A DNA stretch of 64,000 nt from Brachynemurus nebulosus (GCA_035578155.1 JAPWDM010000008.1:2738001-2802000), one strand, 5' to 3'. Positions 23,761-36,043 are shown, counted from the first letter of the stretch. The notes: a model not told the origin generated them from the sequence alone. Translations and numbers: made by a program.

Positions 23761-25136
23761 ATTGAAAAAAGGCAGGGCGATTTTCGCAATTTCATCTTCG
23801 TGAGTAATAGCTATCATTACCAGCTCGTTGAATAATATACTATTCTGTCTATTGTATTGTTGTATGATTACTAGGTACCGGGTTTCTTCGGACAGGTCAG
23901 GACCGTACTTATTTCAATAAAATTTTGCAACTAAATTACATTAAATTATGCACATTTGAATGAATATAATTGGTCAAAAATTACATTTTTCACCATTTAG
24001 AATACTAACAGCATTTTTTATTTGACGAAAGCAAGAAAATTCAAACAATCGGAAAAATTTTCTGTAAAATATATTGAAAAGTTGTTGAATATTTAGACGG
24101 TCCACTATAATAGCCAAGACGTACGTATTTACTAAGATTTTTTATAATTGAAAAACAAATTTTTAACAAGCAACTATACTTCTATCTCTCAAAATTGAAA
24201 ACCATAAAAAAAATGAATTTATTTAATTTAAATGACATGTCACATAAATCATATACATAATATAAACGAAAATACTTTTGATTGTCAATTAAAATTACAG
24301 TGGCACTTTTCAATTATGCAGGTAATAAATAAATGAAAAAAAGGATGTTTACATAAAATACGTATAAATAATATTTTGATACACATATGTATGTATGTGT
24401 GTGTATGTAACTTGTGTACGTTGTTTTTATGAAAATATTTTGAACTTTTAGTCATATTGAGTGCAATATGTATACCTGCATATGCTAAAGACGACACTGT
24501 CTGATCCGAAAGAAATCCGATACCTGATGATTACTTAATTGAAAAATTTCAACCGATAGCATCTTATCTATGTATTTATACAAAGTTTCGCTAAAGTTTC
24601 GAAAAGTTTAGTCGATTTCAATAGGTTATAAATTCATCTCAAAATTATTATTATTATCTCATTCAGTCAACAACATCAATGACATCTATCCAATTTCTCG
24701 GCAACTAATTAAAAACATTTAGTTTGAAGTTTCGTTCAATATTCTAATACACACTTACTTTACTGTGTTGCTTTTGTCGACTCGAAATAATCTCTCAAAA
24801 GCCTATTTCGAGCAATTAGCTCATAATTGAACTGAAGATAAACACTTGTAGAATAACTTGTGAACGTATGCTAACTCACTGACGGACTAACCCACATTGG
24901 GGCTACAGAATTTTCTTCTACTCGGACCCCCTGCCCCCTACAAGATATAGAGCACACAAAAAAATTTAAAACAATAAATAAAACAAAATTAAATAATGTG
25001 AAAAACTAAAACACATCTTAAATATTGATTCAGTTATTCAAAATAGACAGTTTGACTGGACTTTTCAAAATACCGGGCCGTAGCCATTTGTCTAATTTGT
25101 TTATACGATGATCCGACCCGGAGTGTTAATATTTAT
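23761..25136. other. unassigned sequence
   Basis: Nearly 1.4 kb with no family match. Small features are a TATGTATGTATGTGTGTGTATG-type run near 24385-24410 and scattered poly-A. A 70-codon minus-strand frame (24285-24497) is unremarkable. This may be unique host DNA. Confidence 0.5.
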
Positions 25137-25248
25137 TTAAGTTACATGGCCAACCAAGTGGTCGGAAAACGACATTTCATATTACACGACCTAAAATGTT
25201 ATTCCAATTCATGGCGAAAATGATTCCAGGCTACAAGAATTCTATTCA
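25137..25248 (+). repeat. direct repeat flanking the nested composite, left copy
   Basis: Contains CAAGTGGTCGGAAAACGACA and CATATTACACGACCTA. The partner is 28416-28530 in the same orientation, 3.28 kb away. Confidence 0.8.
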
Positions 25249-25909
25249 GAGTTAAAAAAATTGTTTTTAAACATTTCTCTAATCTCTAATGCTTAAGAGG
25301 AGGTTTACTTGAGAGTCGTTAAAAAAAAGTTTTTTTTTTTTTTTTTGCAGAAATTGGTAGCTAATTATGCGTATAATATGTTCCCAAAGTCATTTTGCTG
25401 AAAGTAATTTAAGGGGAGGTTTACTTGAGATTTGATAAAAAAAATCGTTTTTTTTTTTGCCGAAATTGATAGCAAATTATGTGTAGAATATGTTCCCAAA
25501 GTGATTTTACTGAAAATAATTTAAAAACAAGATTCTTGCATATTAACCGAATCCAGCTTTCTATAAAAAAAAAAAATTCAAAAAACGTAGTTCACGCAAT
25601 AATGAGTATTAAATATAAAATTTTTAAAATACGTTTCTTTATATATATATTTTATAATATCTCGGAACTACATTTTTGGAACTGGTGGACACGATAACTC
25701 AAAAACTATTCGATGGATCCTTTCTTTTAATTTTTTATTTTAAAGATAATTCAATTCTTTGGCACCTCTACCCAAGTTCAATACACTTACAATATTTTTT
25801 TTTATTTTTAAATTTACTTTGAAGAGCGAAAAATAAGACAAAAATCATAATCAAAAGTTCAAACATCCGCCATTTCTTTTTCTTTCAGCAATTTATTGAT
25901 ATTATACGT

Positions 25910-28110
25910 AGAGGTATCGGGTTCCATGATGCTGGCACACCCTTTAAAAAGATGAACATTGAAAAAATTTTGTCTAATAGGTCACAAATTGGTCATAATT
26001 GGTCACTTAGTCCCACTAATTGGTCAGCAATAGAAAATTTTTAAATAAATATTGAAAAATTTGTAAAAATTTCAAGGTCACTCAAAAATTTTGGCACACC
26101 ATCTAAAGAAAAAAACAAAAATAATAAGAGCAATCGTTAGGATTTTAAACCGTAATAATTGGTCAGTTAAAATAAAAAATTGGTCAGGTCCCCAGGATTT
26201 TAAAAAAATTAAAAAAGGCTTTTTCATACTGTGAAGTATGCGCGAAATCTCTACTGGTGAATCTAGTTGTCAGTAAATCTAGTCGATACGTTGAATTTTT
26301 CAATAGGGTAGAGCCACCAGTATTCGGCTAATATAACCTACTAGCCTATATTAGCATTATTTTTGTATTTAGCATTATTTTTGTATATTAAAGCATTTAT
26401 TAAAAAAAAATCGATTTTAAATCAAAATTGAAATTAAAGTATCATTTTTTTCTATGAAAATTATGTATTTATTCCTTTTCATTGAAATTTTCAATAAAAT
26501 TGAAAATAATCAACCAACATTGATTATATATTTATTGTTTTTATTTCAACTTTATTTTTTGTTTTTTTGGTAATTAATTTAATTTTTCATTTAATTATCA
26601 ATTGTTTTATTATACACATTCTAAAGTATACCCCATTTCAAATACAATTGATCATGAGTCATCGTTAAAAAATTAAATAATTCTTATATTCGAAACAAAT
26701 CAATCTTCTATTCTTTTCTAAAAACAAACTGCAAATTTAATTTATGTAAATGCAATAATGAAAGAGATAAAGCCAAGAAAACGGAAATTATTTAAATTCA
26801 AAGTGATGAATCATGGTTAAATTTAAGTGAAATGGACCATACTATAAGATCTTTAATTAAGGAATATTGGAATATTTGTCCACACAAATTTGCCCTACTA
26901 TATTTCTTGGAAAATAAACGTTATTTTCTTATAACCCATTGCTAGGGCTCCGCGATCTTAGCACCCCAAATGTGAGATTTCGAATGACCAGTTACATCAT
27001 TCAAAAGATCAGAAATTGGTCATAAAAGGTCAACTGGTTTGATTAATTGGACAGCAATAGAAAATAGGGTACTTGACTGCTATTTAAAAAATATTCAAAA
27101 TGGTTTGTTTTTACGTATGAATTAGTTAATTTTTGATAAATTTTATAAAAATCATGAAAAAACCACAGTTTAATTTTAAATGAACAAATTGGCGCGAAAA
27201 CCAACTTGGCGTAGTGACGTATGCAGTGATGTCACGATTTAACTCAAACAGATGTCACCTCAGTCATCTGTACACGGTTCTATATCTATGGTTCTATATT
27301 TTTACAAAGCATACCAACATAATTAACATGTATATGACTGTTTGTCATAGACAATTTAACTAGGGTATTCATATTCATATACATATTGTCTATCTTGTCT
27401 ATAGTATTCACATATAAAGCTTATAAATCGTGACGTCATTTTAATATCTCTGCGCGTTTTTAGTAATTTAAATGAAGGCTAAAATTTTATAATTTTCGGA
27501 ATAAAATTTTTAAATAACTAAAGAATATTTTTATTTGTCATTACTAAAAATGAATATATTTAAAAATAATACATAAAATTATTTAATATTTAAAACAAAT
27601 TTTGAATACAGTCAAGTACCGTATTCTTTCTTAATTTAATAATTCTTCATTAAAATGCCTTAATATATAAAAATAATGCTAATATAGGTTGTTCGAATAC
27701 TGGTGGCTTTACCCTATTGAAAAATTTAACGTATCGACTAGATTTACTGACAGTTAGATTTACCAGTAGAGATTTTGCGCATGCGTCACAGAATGAAAAA
27801 GTGTTTTTAATTTTTTTTTAAATTCTGGGGACTTGACCAATTTTTTATTTTAACTGACCAATTATCAAGGTCTAAAATCCTATCGATTCTTCTTATTATT
27901 TTTGTTTTTTTCTTTAGATGGTGTGCCAAAATTTTTGAGTGACCTTGAAATTTTTACAAATTTTTTAAAATTTATTTAAAAATTTTCTATTGCTGACCAA
28001 TTAGTGGGACTAAGTGACCAATTATGACCAATTTGTGACCTATTAGACAAAATTTTTTCAATGTTCAACTTTTTAGATGGTGTGCCAGCATCATGGGGCC
28101 AGAGGTATCG
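25910..28110. mobile_element. foldback element with 10-bp target duplication, Mutator-like
   Basis: The element spans 25920-28100 (2181 bp), flanked by AGAGGTATCG at 25910-25919 and 28101-28110. Arms of about 460 bp are reverse complements, starting GG(TT/CC)CCATGATGCTGGCAC. The motif ATTGGTCA occurs five times in each arm and again near the centre. Long inverted arms with a 9-10-bp duplication suggest a Mutator-like foldback. No transposase is visible. R13 copy 2 is nested inside. Confidence 0.82.
27068..27620 (-). mobile_element. R13 element, copy 2, nested in the foldback
   Basis: Ends GGTACTTGACTGC and, on the other strand, GGTACTTGACTGTATTC. The interior matches 13251-14035 in reverse orientation with the middle shortened. 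It lies inside the loop of the Mutator-like foldback, which itself lies in R12. Confidence 0.7.
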
Positions 28111-28415
28111 GTACTCTTCATATATTTTATAATCTTTTTTGTTTTTGGATTTCGGTGGTTTATTACCGGCGCTAGGATGTCCACCAACAAGGCATTGGAT
28201 TTTCGGATTGTCACACTGCACTATCTATAAAATGGACACTTTTTTATATTTTTCCTTGAAAATTTTTTTTTTTTGTGTAATTTAGTACTTAATAAATATG
28301 TGCACAAAATTTGAAATTGATATTTACTTCCGTTCTTGAGAAAAAAATTCTAGAAAAATACATAATTTTTAAGGACTCTCGAGTAAACCTCCCCTTAAAA
28401 AAGTGACGATATTGG

Positions 28416-28530
28416 TTTAAAATTACACGGTGGGCCAAGTGGTCAGAAAACGACATTTCATATTACACGACCTATCATGTTATTCCAGGTTCCAATTAAT
28501 GGCGGACATGTTTCTAGGCTACAAAAAAAT
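28416..28530 (+). repeat. direct repeat flanking the nested composite, right copy
   Basis: Partner of 25137-25248, sharing CGACATTTCATATTACACGA, with a small insertion (AGGTTCC) relative to the left copy. Confidence 0.8.
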
Positions 28531-29359
28531 TACATATTTCGTTAGAACGTTTAACATAATTACACGCAATTCCATGTAAAAGTTCTTTCAACTTACCCCG
28601 CAAAATTCGACCCAAACCCACCATGCCGAAAGTACGAGCATTATCTGTATATTTATATGTATTTGGTGAGATAAAAACCACAATTTTATTTGATCAAAAT
28701 ATTAGGTAACACTAAAGTTTTAGCGAAAATTGAAAATTGGTAAAATTAAATTTTCATTAAATTGCTACGTTGAAGAAAAAGTTTTTGAAAAATTGACACG
28801 TTTGTACACAACAGACAATGGTGGTGGTGGTGGTCGTGGTGTTGTTGTTTGGCGGTGGACGTGTGTGCTGACAATGCCTTCGGGGAATTCGAATATTTTA
28901 TTCAGTGTTTACATTAGCGATAAATATTTTAGAGGTTTGTATTATTATAATATAGGTACATTCCGGTGAAAATAAATAAAGTGTAATTAAAAATACAATA
29001 AATTTTCATACGGGTTTTTATTTTTTTATTTTTATCTGTTTTGGGGTCAATTTTGTTTCCCTCCGGCGTAGTACGGTTTATTTTTATACGGATTTCGTAG
29101 CTGAAGCGCATAGAACTCGATGTGATTTCGACAATAATTTCAATTAATAAACAATAATAGTGTACGTGATACACCAAGGGACCAGAGGGCCTGTAAAGGC
29201 CCGAGGGCAACAAACTTCACACGAGGGATGAAAAAAAAAAACAACACTTTAGTCCTGTGGTGTATTTATGTACTATTTTTTTGTAATTCGGGATAATTTA
29301 AAATTATAAAAATTAAAAAAAAAAAACTTACTTAAATGTCATTTAAATTGTATCGACTT
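28531..29359. other. unassigned sequence with GGT/GTT-rich patch
   Basis: A GGTGGTGGTGGTGG run near 28820 continues into GTCGTGGTGTTGTTGTTTGG. Two frames here (28730-28969 plus, 28929-29213 minus) lack recognisable motifs. No repeat-family match is seen. Confidence 0.45.
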
Positions 29360-30178
29360 ACTAATATTATAAATGCGAAAGTGAGTTTGTTTGTTTGTTT
29401 GTTTGACTGGCTTTCACGCCTCAACAGCTTAACCAATCAACTTGAAACTTTGCACAGACGTTGCTTGCGGGCCAGAGACGGTTATAGGCTACTTTTTATT
29501 TCGGGAAAATATTTCATTCCCGAGGGAAAATTCATTAAATTACAACAGCTGACTATTAAAAAACGGATAAATGATTTCAAACTTTGTATATTGCTAACAG
29601 AAGGGATGAGAAAGGACACAAACTACTTTATACCCCGGGAAATTTCCCATGGGAAATTTTATTCCTGCGGAAAAATATATTTTAAATGAAACAAAAAATG
29701 ATGATAGACAAATACGGCGATATACAGCGATAAACATAGGTTATCTTTTATCCCGATAAAATATCTCATTCCCAAGGGAAAATGTATTTAAAACAAAACA
29801 ATGAAATAACAACTGACTATTAAAAAAAAGTATGATTGATTTCAAACTTTACATATTGTTTACAGAGGCGATGAGAAAGGACACAGACTACTTTCTATCC
29901 CGGGAAAATATCTAACTCCCGTGGAAAAATATATATTTAAAACAGTATAAAAAAGAATCATTGATTTCATTTGAACTTGACATGTTGTTAAAGAATGTTA
30001 TAGTCTATTTTTAACCCGGGGAAAATATTGTATTTCTGTGGGAAAATTCCAAAGAAAAAAGTAACAGTACCTACTCGACGGGCAATAGCGACGTGATGAA
30101 AGTACACTTTATATATGTTTTAACTGGATTCCATAATTTCAATTTCGCCGCAGGCGTAGCCGCGGGTAAATGCTAGTA
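29360..30178 (+). mobile_element. widespread arthropod interspersed element with internal ladder
   Basis: Starts ACTAATATTATAAATGCGAA, has a (TTTG)n run, then the phrase AACTTTGCACAGACG, and ends GCCGCGGGTAAATGCTAGTA. This start-to-end layout is seen across many insect genomes. Internally a block similar to CTACTTTTTATCCCGGGAAA plus ATTCCCGAGGGAAAAT is repeated about five times (near 29489, 29621, 29741, 29886 and 30003). A 117-codon frame at 29336-29689 runs through it and is not a convincing protein. Superfamily not assigned. Confidence 0.8.
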
Positions 30179-30564
30179 TGTAATAATATTCCATCAAGTA
30201 TACTTTGGTTAAATGAATTACTGAATTGTACAATACAACTGTTTGTCTTTATTTACACAAGTTTGAATTTGCTTATTATTTTCAATTACCTAGCAACGTT
30301 ATTTAATTTAAATTAAATTTCTGTAACTTGTGCTTGCTGATTGGTTTAAAAGCGGGAGCAAAATAAGTTTTTAATTCCTTCGGACTAAAAGTGAATTTTT
30401 TAGTTCCTTGAGACTAAAAGGGGCACCTTACTCCATATTATGAGGGACAAAATCCTGTCTTTTAGTCCCGGAATAGCAAAAAGAATATTTGATCGGCTTT
30501 TTAAAGATATTGGAGATGAAAAAATGGAGATGAAAATTTTATCTTCATTTAAAAATTCCATTTA
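30179..30564. other. unassigned sequence
   Basis: AT-rich sequence between two repeats. It contains GGACTAAAAGTGAATT and GAGACTAAAAGGGGCAC phrases, a weak local duplication. Confidence 0.45.
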
Positions 30565-30860
30565 AAAACAGTTTTTCTTGGAAACCAGTTTACATATAGA
30601 AGTATAGTTTAAAATCCATTTGGCAACCTTTTTTATGCAAAGTTTTCCTTTCTTTATAATGATGTTCAAGTAAGATATTGGAAAATTTTGAGAAAAAACT
30701 CAAAATTTTTTTCACGGAAAATATCCAAAAATCCATATTTGGGACATCGGATCTGTCTGGTTGAAGAACGCATCAAAGATTTTTGGAGTTTCAACGCTTT
30801 TAACAAATTTCGTAAAAAATAAGATATTATTTCGTTCTTGAGTTATCGTGCGCATAACTC
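30565..30860 (-). repeat. R2-related diverged copy, 3' half
   Basis: Minus-strand match to the R2 right half: complement of CGATAACTCAAGAACGAAA, ACGAAATTTGTTAAAAGCG and TGGATTTTTGGATATTTTCC. It lacks the GGGACTATGGCAG half and any (TA)n. Confidence 0.6.
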
Positions 30861-30923
30861 AGCGTTTAAATATTTTTTCAACTTCTTGAATCGTATAAGG
30901 TTGGCGTTTACATCGCGGCCCAT

Positions 30924-31876
30924 CTACACAGTGAAAAAGTTTGTGTTAAAATTAACACATTTCACATGTCCAGAACGGTCCACTCAATTTTTTGTGTTAT
31001 TTTAACACAAAGCATATGTGTCAAATCTATATACAAGATTTGTGTCAATGATTTATCAGAGTTAATTGTTAAACTTTTTTATTCAATATTTTAATCCCAC
31101 TGAAGTTTAAAATATTTGAAAGTCGTCTAAAATTATAACGATTTTCTTCATATATAAATGAGACTCAAAGAACAGAAAGTAAGTCAGTTCTTTGTAATAA
31201 TTCTTACTTGTATCCATATATATCTACCAAAATATATATAATAAAAAAGATGAGAGTAGTTCTTATTATTAAACAAAACCGAAAAATTGTAAGTTTTTTC
31301 AGTTATTGACGAATGTTGTTTTATTAAACGTTTAAAAATGTAACAATTTTCTTACATTTTAAGGTTATTTTGTTACAGATTCAGTTAAAAAAAATCATGT
31401 AAGCTTATTTGAGATTGTATTGTATAATATACAATCTTACATGTAGGTAAGCTTATATGATTTTTTGTAACTGAATCTGTAACAAAATAACCTTAAAATG
31501 TAAGAAAATTGTTTCATTTTTAAACGTTTAATAAAACTATATTCGTTAATAACTGAAGAAACTTATAATTTTTCGGTTTTGTTTAATAATAAGAACTACT
31601 CTCATCTTTTCTATTATATATAATTGGGTAGATATATATTCTAATGTAAGTTAGATACTTATAGCATTCTTTTGCTCCACACATATATTGTGTTACTTCC
31701 TTATTGTTCAAAACAGGTTAACATTTTTATTCAGTTAAATCGAAATTTGTGTTAATTTCGTTTAACACAAACACGAAATGTTACATTAAAAACAGGGTTG
31801 TGTTACTTATTTAACACAAAAATTTTAAACACTAATTTTTCTTTTTACGTAGAACACAAATTTTTTTACTGTGTAG
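30924..31876 (+). mobile_element. R3 foldback element, copy 2, uninterrupted
   Basis: Ends CTACACAGTGAAAAAGTTTG and, on the other strand, CTACACAGTAAAAAAATTTG. Length is 953 bp. The central hairpin (about 31210-31640) has arms of around 200 bp, including CGTTTAAAAATGTAACAATT and its complement. Near 31008-31020 it carries one copy of CAAAGCATAT, the empty version of the SINE target in copy 1. Confidence 0.88.
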
Positions 31877-32473
31877 GAACTAAACCGCACAAACTTTTTA
31901 TATTTTATCTTGGAAGATGTGAAAAATCGTAGTTATTAACTACAGAACCCTAACTTAATGTGTATCCAATACGGACTTGACGAATTATTTTGGGACTAAA
32001 TTCATCGACTTTATTTTTTAATTATGAGAAAAGAAAATAAAAAATTAATCCGTTTGTGAATCTCTAAATAATAATTAAAAAAAGGTTTATTACCAGGGAC
32101 TGCACGAGAGAAGGGTTTAAAGAGGAAATTTTTTAATGAATACAGTCTATAGGTTTATTTTTCTATATTCGATAACCAAAATTTTAATAAATACACTGCC
32201 AATGAGTGTTGATACACATAGCTTCCTCGATTCAATTATTATTAAAATGATTCTGTTCTTAAAATATATTCTTATTTTTATTTTTCTAGTATTTATTACC
32301 GTAAAAATTCTAAAGCGGTAGCTCGATTGGAATTACCCTAAATTTTTGATAAACTATCTATATTGATCAGTCAGTTAACGAATGCCCAATATTGTGCCCA
32401 AAATTTTTATACACTAGTATTGTATTTTGGAAACCATTCCACCCAAACATATGAAATTTGGTTTGAAAAAATT
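31877..32473. other. unassigned AT-rich sequence
   Basis: A 61-codon frame (32136-32321) encodes a hydrophobic Ile/Leu/Phe-rich peptide typical of AT-rich noise. Nothing else is recognised. Confidence 0.45.
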
Positions 32474-34737
32474 GGGGGTCTCCAATTTAGTTGGATTTTT
32501 TTTTTTTTTTGGTGATAGAGTACCTACAATTAATATGTTAATATCCTATTCAGAAAAAACCTGTAAAAAAATATTTAAAAATTTTTAATGCAGCTAGTGT
32601 ACTTGATAAGTTTAAAAAAATGCAAGACCAAGACAAGACTGCAAGACCAAGACTAATTTGATTGTAGTACGAAAGATGCGAAGTGGATTGGAGGTAAGCT
32701 TCTTGCCTCAAAATAGAATGGTCTTACGTTCAAAACCGACTCTGTTCAATAAAATTTTTTCTGTATTAATTTTTTTTTATTTACAAAAATCTTTTTTTAT
32801 TTATAAAACATTTTTTATTTACAATTTATTTAAGACTAGCCGTATACCCGATGGGATTTCCCATCGGCAACATCATTTTATTAGGTACTCACTGCTGCTC
32901 ACTTTCAATGTTTTTCAAAAGCCTAAATAAGTAAATACCAATTTCCACGTTTCTAATTTCAAAAATGACGAACTTGCCATACAAATTTTCATTTCCTGTT
33001 TTCACCCCTTAGGGAATAAATTTCCAGAAATGTTTACATAACTGACTTTTATTTATAAGTAGTAATGCCTAAAGATCAATCTTCATATCTTCTGTGCTAA
33101 ATTTCGTCCTTCTAAACTTAACAGTTTAGGCTGTGCGTTGTCTGTCAATCAGTGTATAATATAGCAAATCTGAGTTGACAATAAGGGCAATAAAATTTTG
33201 CAAGTTAGTTTTACACTGGAACAAAATATTTAGTGAATATAGTTAAACATCGTTTTTAAAGTTCCTACGTGAGTACATGTAAGTAAGATCAAAAAATATG
33301 TACAAAATCATAATTTTGTACTTTCCAATTTTTTTTTCTTTATATTGTGGTTTTCGATATGATAACGTGATCGACTATCAAAAATAAAACGGGGCATGTC
33401 TGATCAGGCATTACATTGTTCTTAACTGCTCTAAAATTACGGTCACTACGGTAACTGTTTGCTACTGAAGTGTCACAATATGTCCGGATTTTGCCGGAAA
33501 ATCATTAGAGTATCAAGCCATTTTGAATGTTTATTTAAATTCGTACGCCTCGTGTTTGATTTTGTTCCTGTTTTTCGTTGTGTTTTAGTATTATATTGTG
33601 TTCGTTTTTCCATAGTAGCATTAGTTTTTTTTTTTAGTATTTATAGTATTTATCTATATTTATTTAAAGAAAACTATAGTTTTTTAGTTTTTTTTAGTAT
33701 TTGTTGTAGTTCTGCTAACATTATTTTAGTTTATTTTAATTTTGCTAATTTTTTTTAACATACTAAACAACAAAAAAGGCAAAATCATTCATAGCCAAGG
33801 GCGTGAAATAATTTTAAATGTTTTAGAAACATGTGAAAATGAAAAGGTAAATATAATCGTTTGTTTTACGATTTAAGTAAGAGCGTCCAAAAAACAGTCC
33901 AGTATTATGGTGTAAGTTATAATTTATTTCCACTTAATAATAAATTTCTTGTCCTTAAAAGTTTTTTTTTTGTATGTAAATCCGACTTTTGAAATTAGGT
34001 CAGCTAGACAAAGATGAATTTATCTGATTTGCCATATTCGTTGTCCTTTATTACTAACAGCCAATCATAATTTTTAAAATTTTATTGCTAGTGAAATTTC
34101 TTCTCGAAGTTGGCGGATTATATAAAATATTATTTATTTGAATAGCCATAGTAACATATCTTTATATATCTAACTTCAAAAATAACGAATTTCCATAAGA
34201 ATTTGCATCACCTATTTAATCCACTTAGGAGACGAATTTTCAAAAATCCTTTCTTAGTGGTCACCTACGTTACATAGGGAACTCCTGTGCAAAATTTCAT
34301 TCTTCTAAACCCAACGGTTTAGGCTGTGCGTTGTCTGTCAGTCAGTCAGTCAGTCAGTGTTAGAAATTTATTAAGTAGATTTTTACAATCTTTCATAATA
34401 CAATCATATATTTTTATTGGAAAAAGCTTTTAGTGTTTCATAAATAAATAATATTTTTGTTGATAAAAAAAAAATTAATACAGAAAAGTTTTGTTGAACA
34501 GAGACGGTTTCGAACGTAGGACCATTCTATTGTGAGACAAGAACCTTACCTCCAATCCACTTCGCATCTTATGTACTACAATCTTTTTTAAGCTTATTAA
34601 GTACACTGGCTGCACTAAAATTTTTAAATATTGTTTTTTCAGGTTTTTCCGAATAGTGCACGCTTTTTTTGAGATATTAACATATTAAGTATACTCTATC
34701 ACCAAAAAAAAAAACTCAGCTATATCAGCGACCCCAA
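32474..34737. mobile_element. inverted-arm element R14, about 2.3 kb
   Basis: Arms 32474-32779 and 34467-34737 are reverse complements. Shared landmarks are TTTTGGTGATAGAGTA, GATGCGAAGTGGATTGGAGG and AACCGACTCTGTTCAA. The interior includes two direct copies of a module ending in TTTAGGCTGTGCGTTGTCTG (about 32955-33160 and 34165-34362), the second followed by a (CAGT)n run, plus the end of the widespread element at 32835 (AGACTAGCCGTATACCCG). A 99-codon frame at 33459-33758 is hydrophobic and Phe/Leu-rich with no known domain. I do not call it a gene. Confidence 0.75.
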
Positions 34738-35310
34738 GGCTGTGCCGTTCCCTTGTTAGAAAATTTAATTCTGTATTCCTGATAAAATTGATAGAATTTA
34801 CTCTATCGACTGCCCACTATACGGTACCCTAAATATTTTTTTTTTCGTGGAAGATTAATTTTAATTATCCCAGAAGGATATTTTACCTTCATATTCTTAC
34901 ATCAAGAAAAAAAAATACGAAATCAAGAAAAAGCACCACCACATTCATTTGTCATAATTGTGGGGGTGTTGTTTGATCATCTTCAGTGAATATGTACCCC
35001 AACACTTGGTTATAGTTAGCATTGTTAGCATGGACATAAGAAAAAAACGAAGTAAGCTTATTTCTAGCCTGTTTATTTGACATGATTTTCTCGTGTTGAA
35101 GACACAATATCAGCACATACCGCACAACGCAGAAATTATTTATACAGGGATGAATCACTTGAGAGTTACCCCATTTTTGATTGGGGCTAAACTGTTTGTT
35201 GATTTAATCCAAAAAACAAATAAGTTTTAAAGAATAAGAATTATTTGATGTTGTTTTTTCCAGCTTATTTCGTTCGCTGTGGCGTTATTTGAATTAAACT
35301 GTTGATGACG
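34738..35310. other. unassigned sequence
   Basis: AT-rich. A 68-codon minus-strand frame (34952-35158) has no motif. No family match. Confidence 0.45.
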
Positions 35311-35592
35311 AGTTATAATAATTTGGGTACGGTTTAAATTATGGATCCATTTTAACATGTTCGCGTATATATATAAGGCATACAGTATAATAAAAAGGTA
35401 TCCTCACCGCAGGCGGCTTATTTTTTCTTAACTTCTTCGATCCTACTACGCTGTCTGTTTACTAGATTTTACAAAATAATAATAAAAAAAATTAATTATA
35501 ACCCTACTATGAAATTTTCAAAAAAATCATATTCATAAAAATTACCTCTTATGGTTTTTCTTGGTTAATTATTGAAAAGTATTCCATTGTAG

Positions 35593-35968
35593 TGTATACA
35601 TATTTTTGTCGACCACTGTATTGATTTTTTAAAAGACATCAATTATCGATTGAATTTATCGAACGATATACCATAATATGTACCACTTCTTAGAAACGAA
35701 AGAAATACTTAGTTTGGATACAGATGGTTAGACGGTCATTTTAATAACCCGATGAGTGACGCTTCCAAAGATCAGAGGCCCAAATAGTGGGAAGTCATCA
35801 CGTAGTCACACAATCGAACGATATAAAAACAGGAACTGAGTTTCAGTCGGGGAGCATTTTTAATCTGATTCTCATTCTCATAAGTTGTTTAAGTTCAGTA
35901 AATTCAATCGATAATTGATGTCTTTTAAAAAATCAAATACAGTGGCAGACAAAAATACGTATACATTA
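35593..35968. mobile_element. Tc1-like foldback with promoter-like interior
   Basis: Inverted ends of about 65 bp include TGTATACATATTTTTGTC, CCACTGTA and TTAAAAGACATCAATTATCG on one side and their complements on the other. The interior of about 230 bp holds TATAAAAA (35822) and a TCAGTC initiator-like hexamer (35842), a spacing shorter than usual. The CAGTGGCAGACAAAAATA terminus resembles Tc1-like ends. The interior could be a captured promoter or a remnant LTR; neither is proven. Confidence 0.6.
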
Positions 35969-36043
35969 CACCATTTTAATACTTTTTTTAAGGTAAAAAA
36001 TGGGCAGATGTATGGCTTTTATTAAACAAATTACAGTTTTTTT

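Larger units (their letters stand above)
25293..28398. mobile_element. TTAA-flanked element R12 with G-rich termini, hosting a nested insertion
   Basis: Left termini GAGGAGGTTTACTTGAGAG (25297) and GGGGAGGTTTACTTGAGAT (25413), and right terminus on the other strand GGGGAGGTTTACTCGAGAG, ending 28394. TTAA lies at 25293-25296, 25409-25412 and 28395-28398. The left end is thus tandemly duplicated with a period of 116 bp. The interior contains the 2.2 kb foldback insertion at 25920-28100. Without it R12 would be about 0.8-0.9 kb. No transposase frame. Confidence 0.8.

Noticed and set aside
28820..28860. A glycine-rich coding exon from the GGT/GTT repeats
   Set aside because: Short simple-sequence tract without a supporting longer frame, splice evidence or a second copy.
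29336..29689. A 117-codon frame as a gene
   Set aside because: It overlaps the widespread interspersed element and reads through its (TTTG)n run and CCCGGGAAA ladder.
33459..33758. A 99-codon hydrophobic frame as a possible membrane protein
   Set aside because: Phe/Leu/Ile/Tyr excess is what AT-rich DNA gives. It lies in the loop of an inverted-arm repeat, with no motif and no second copy.
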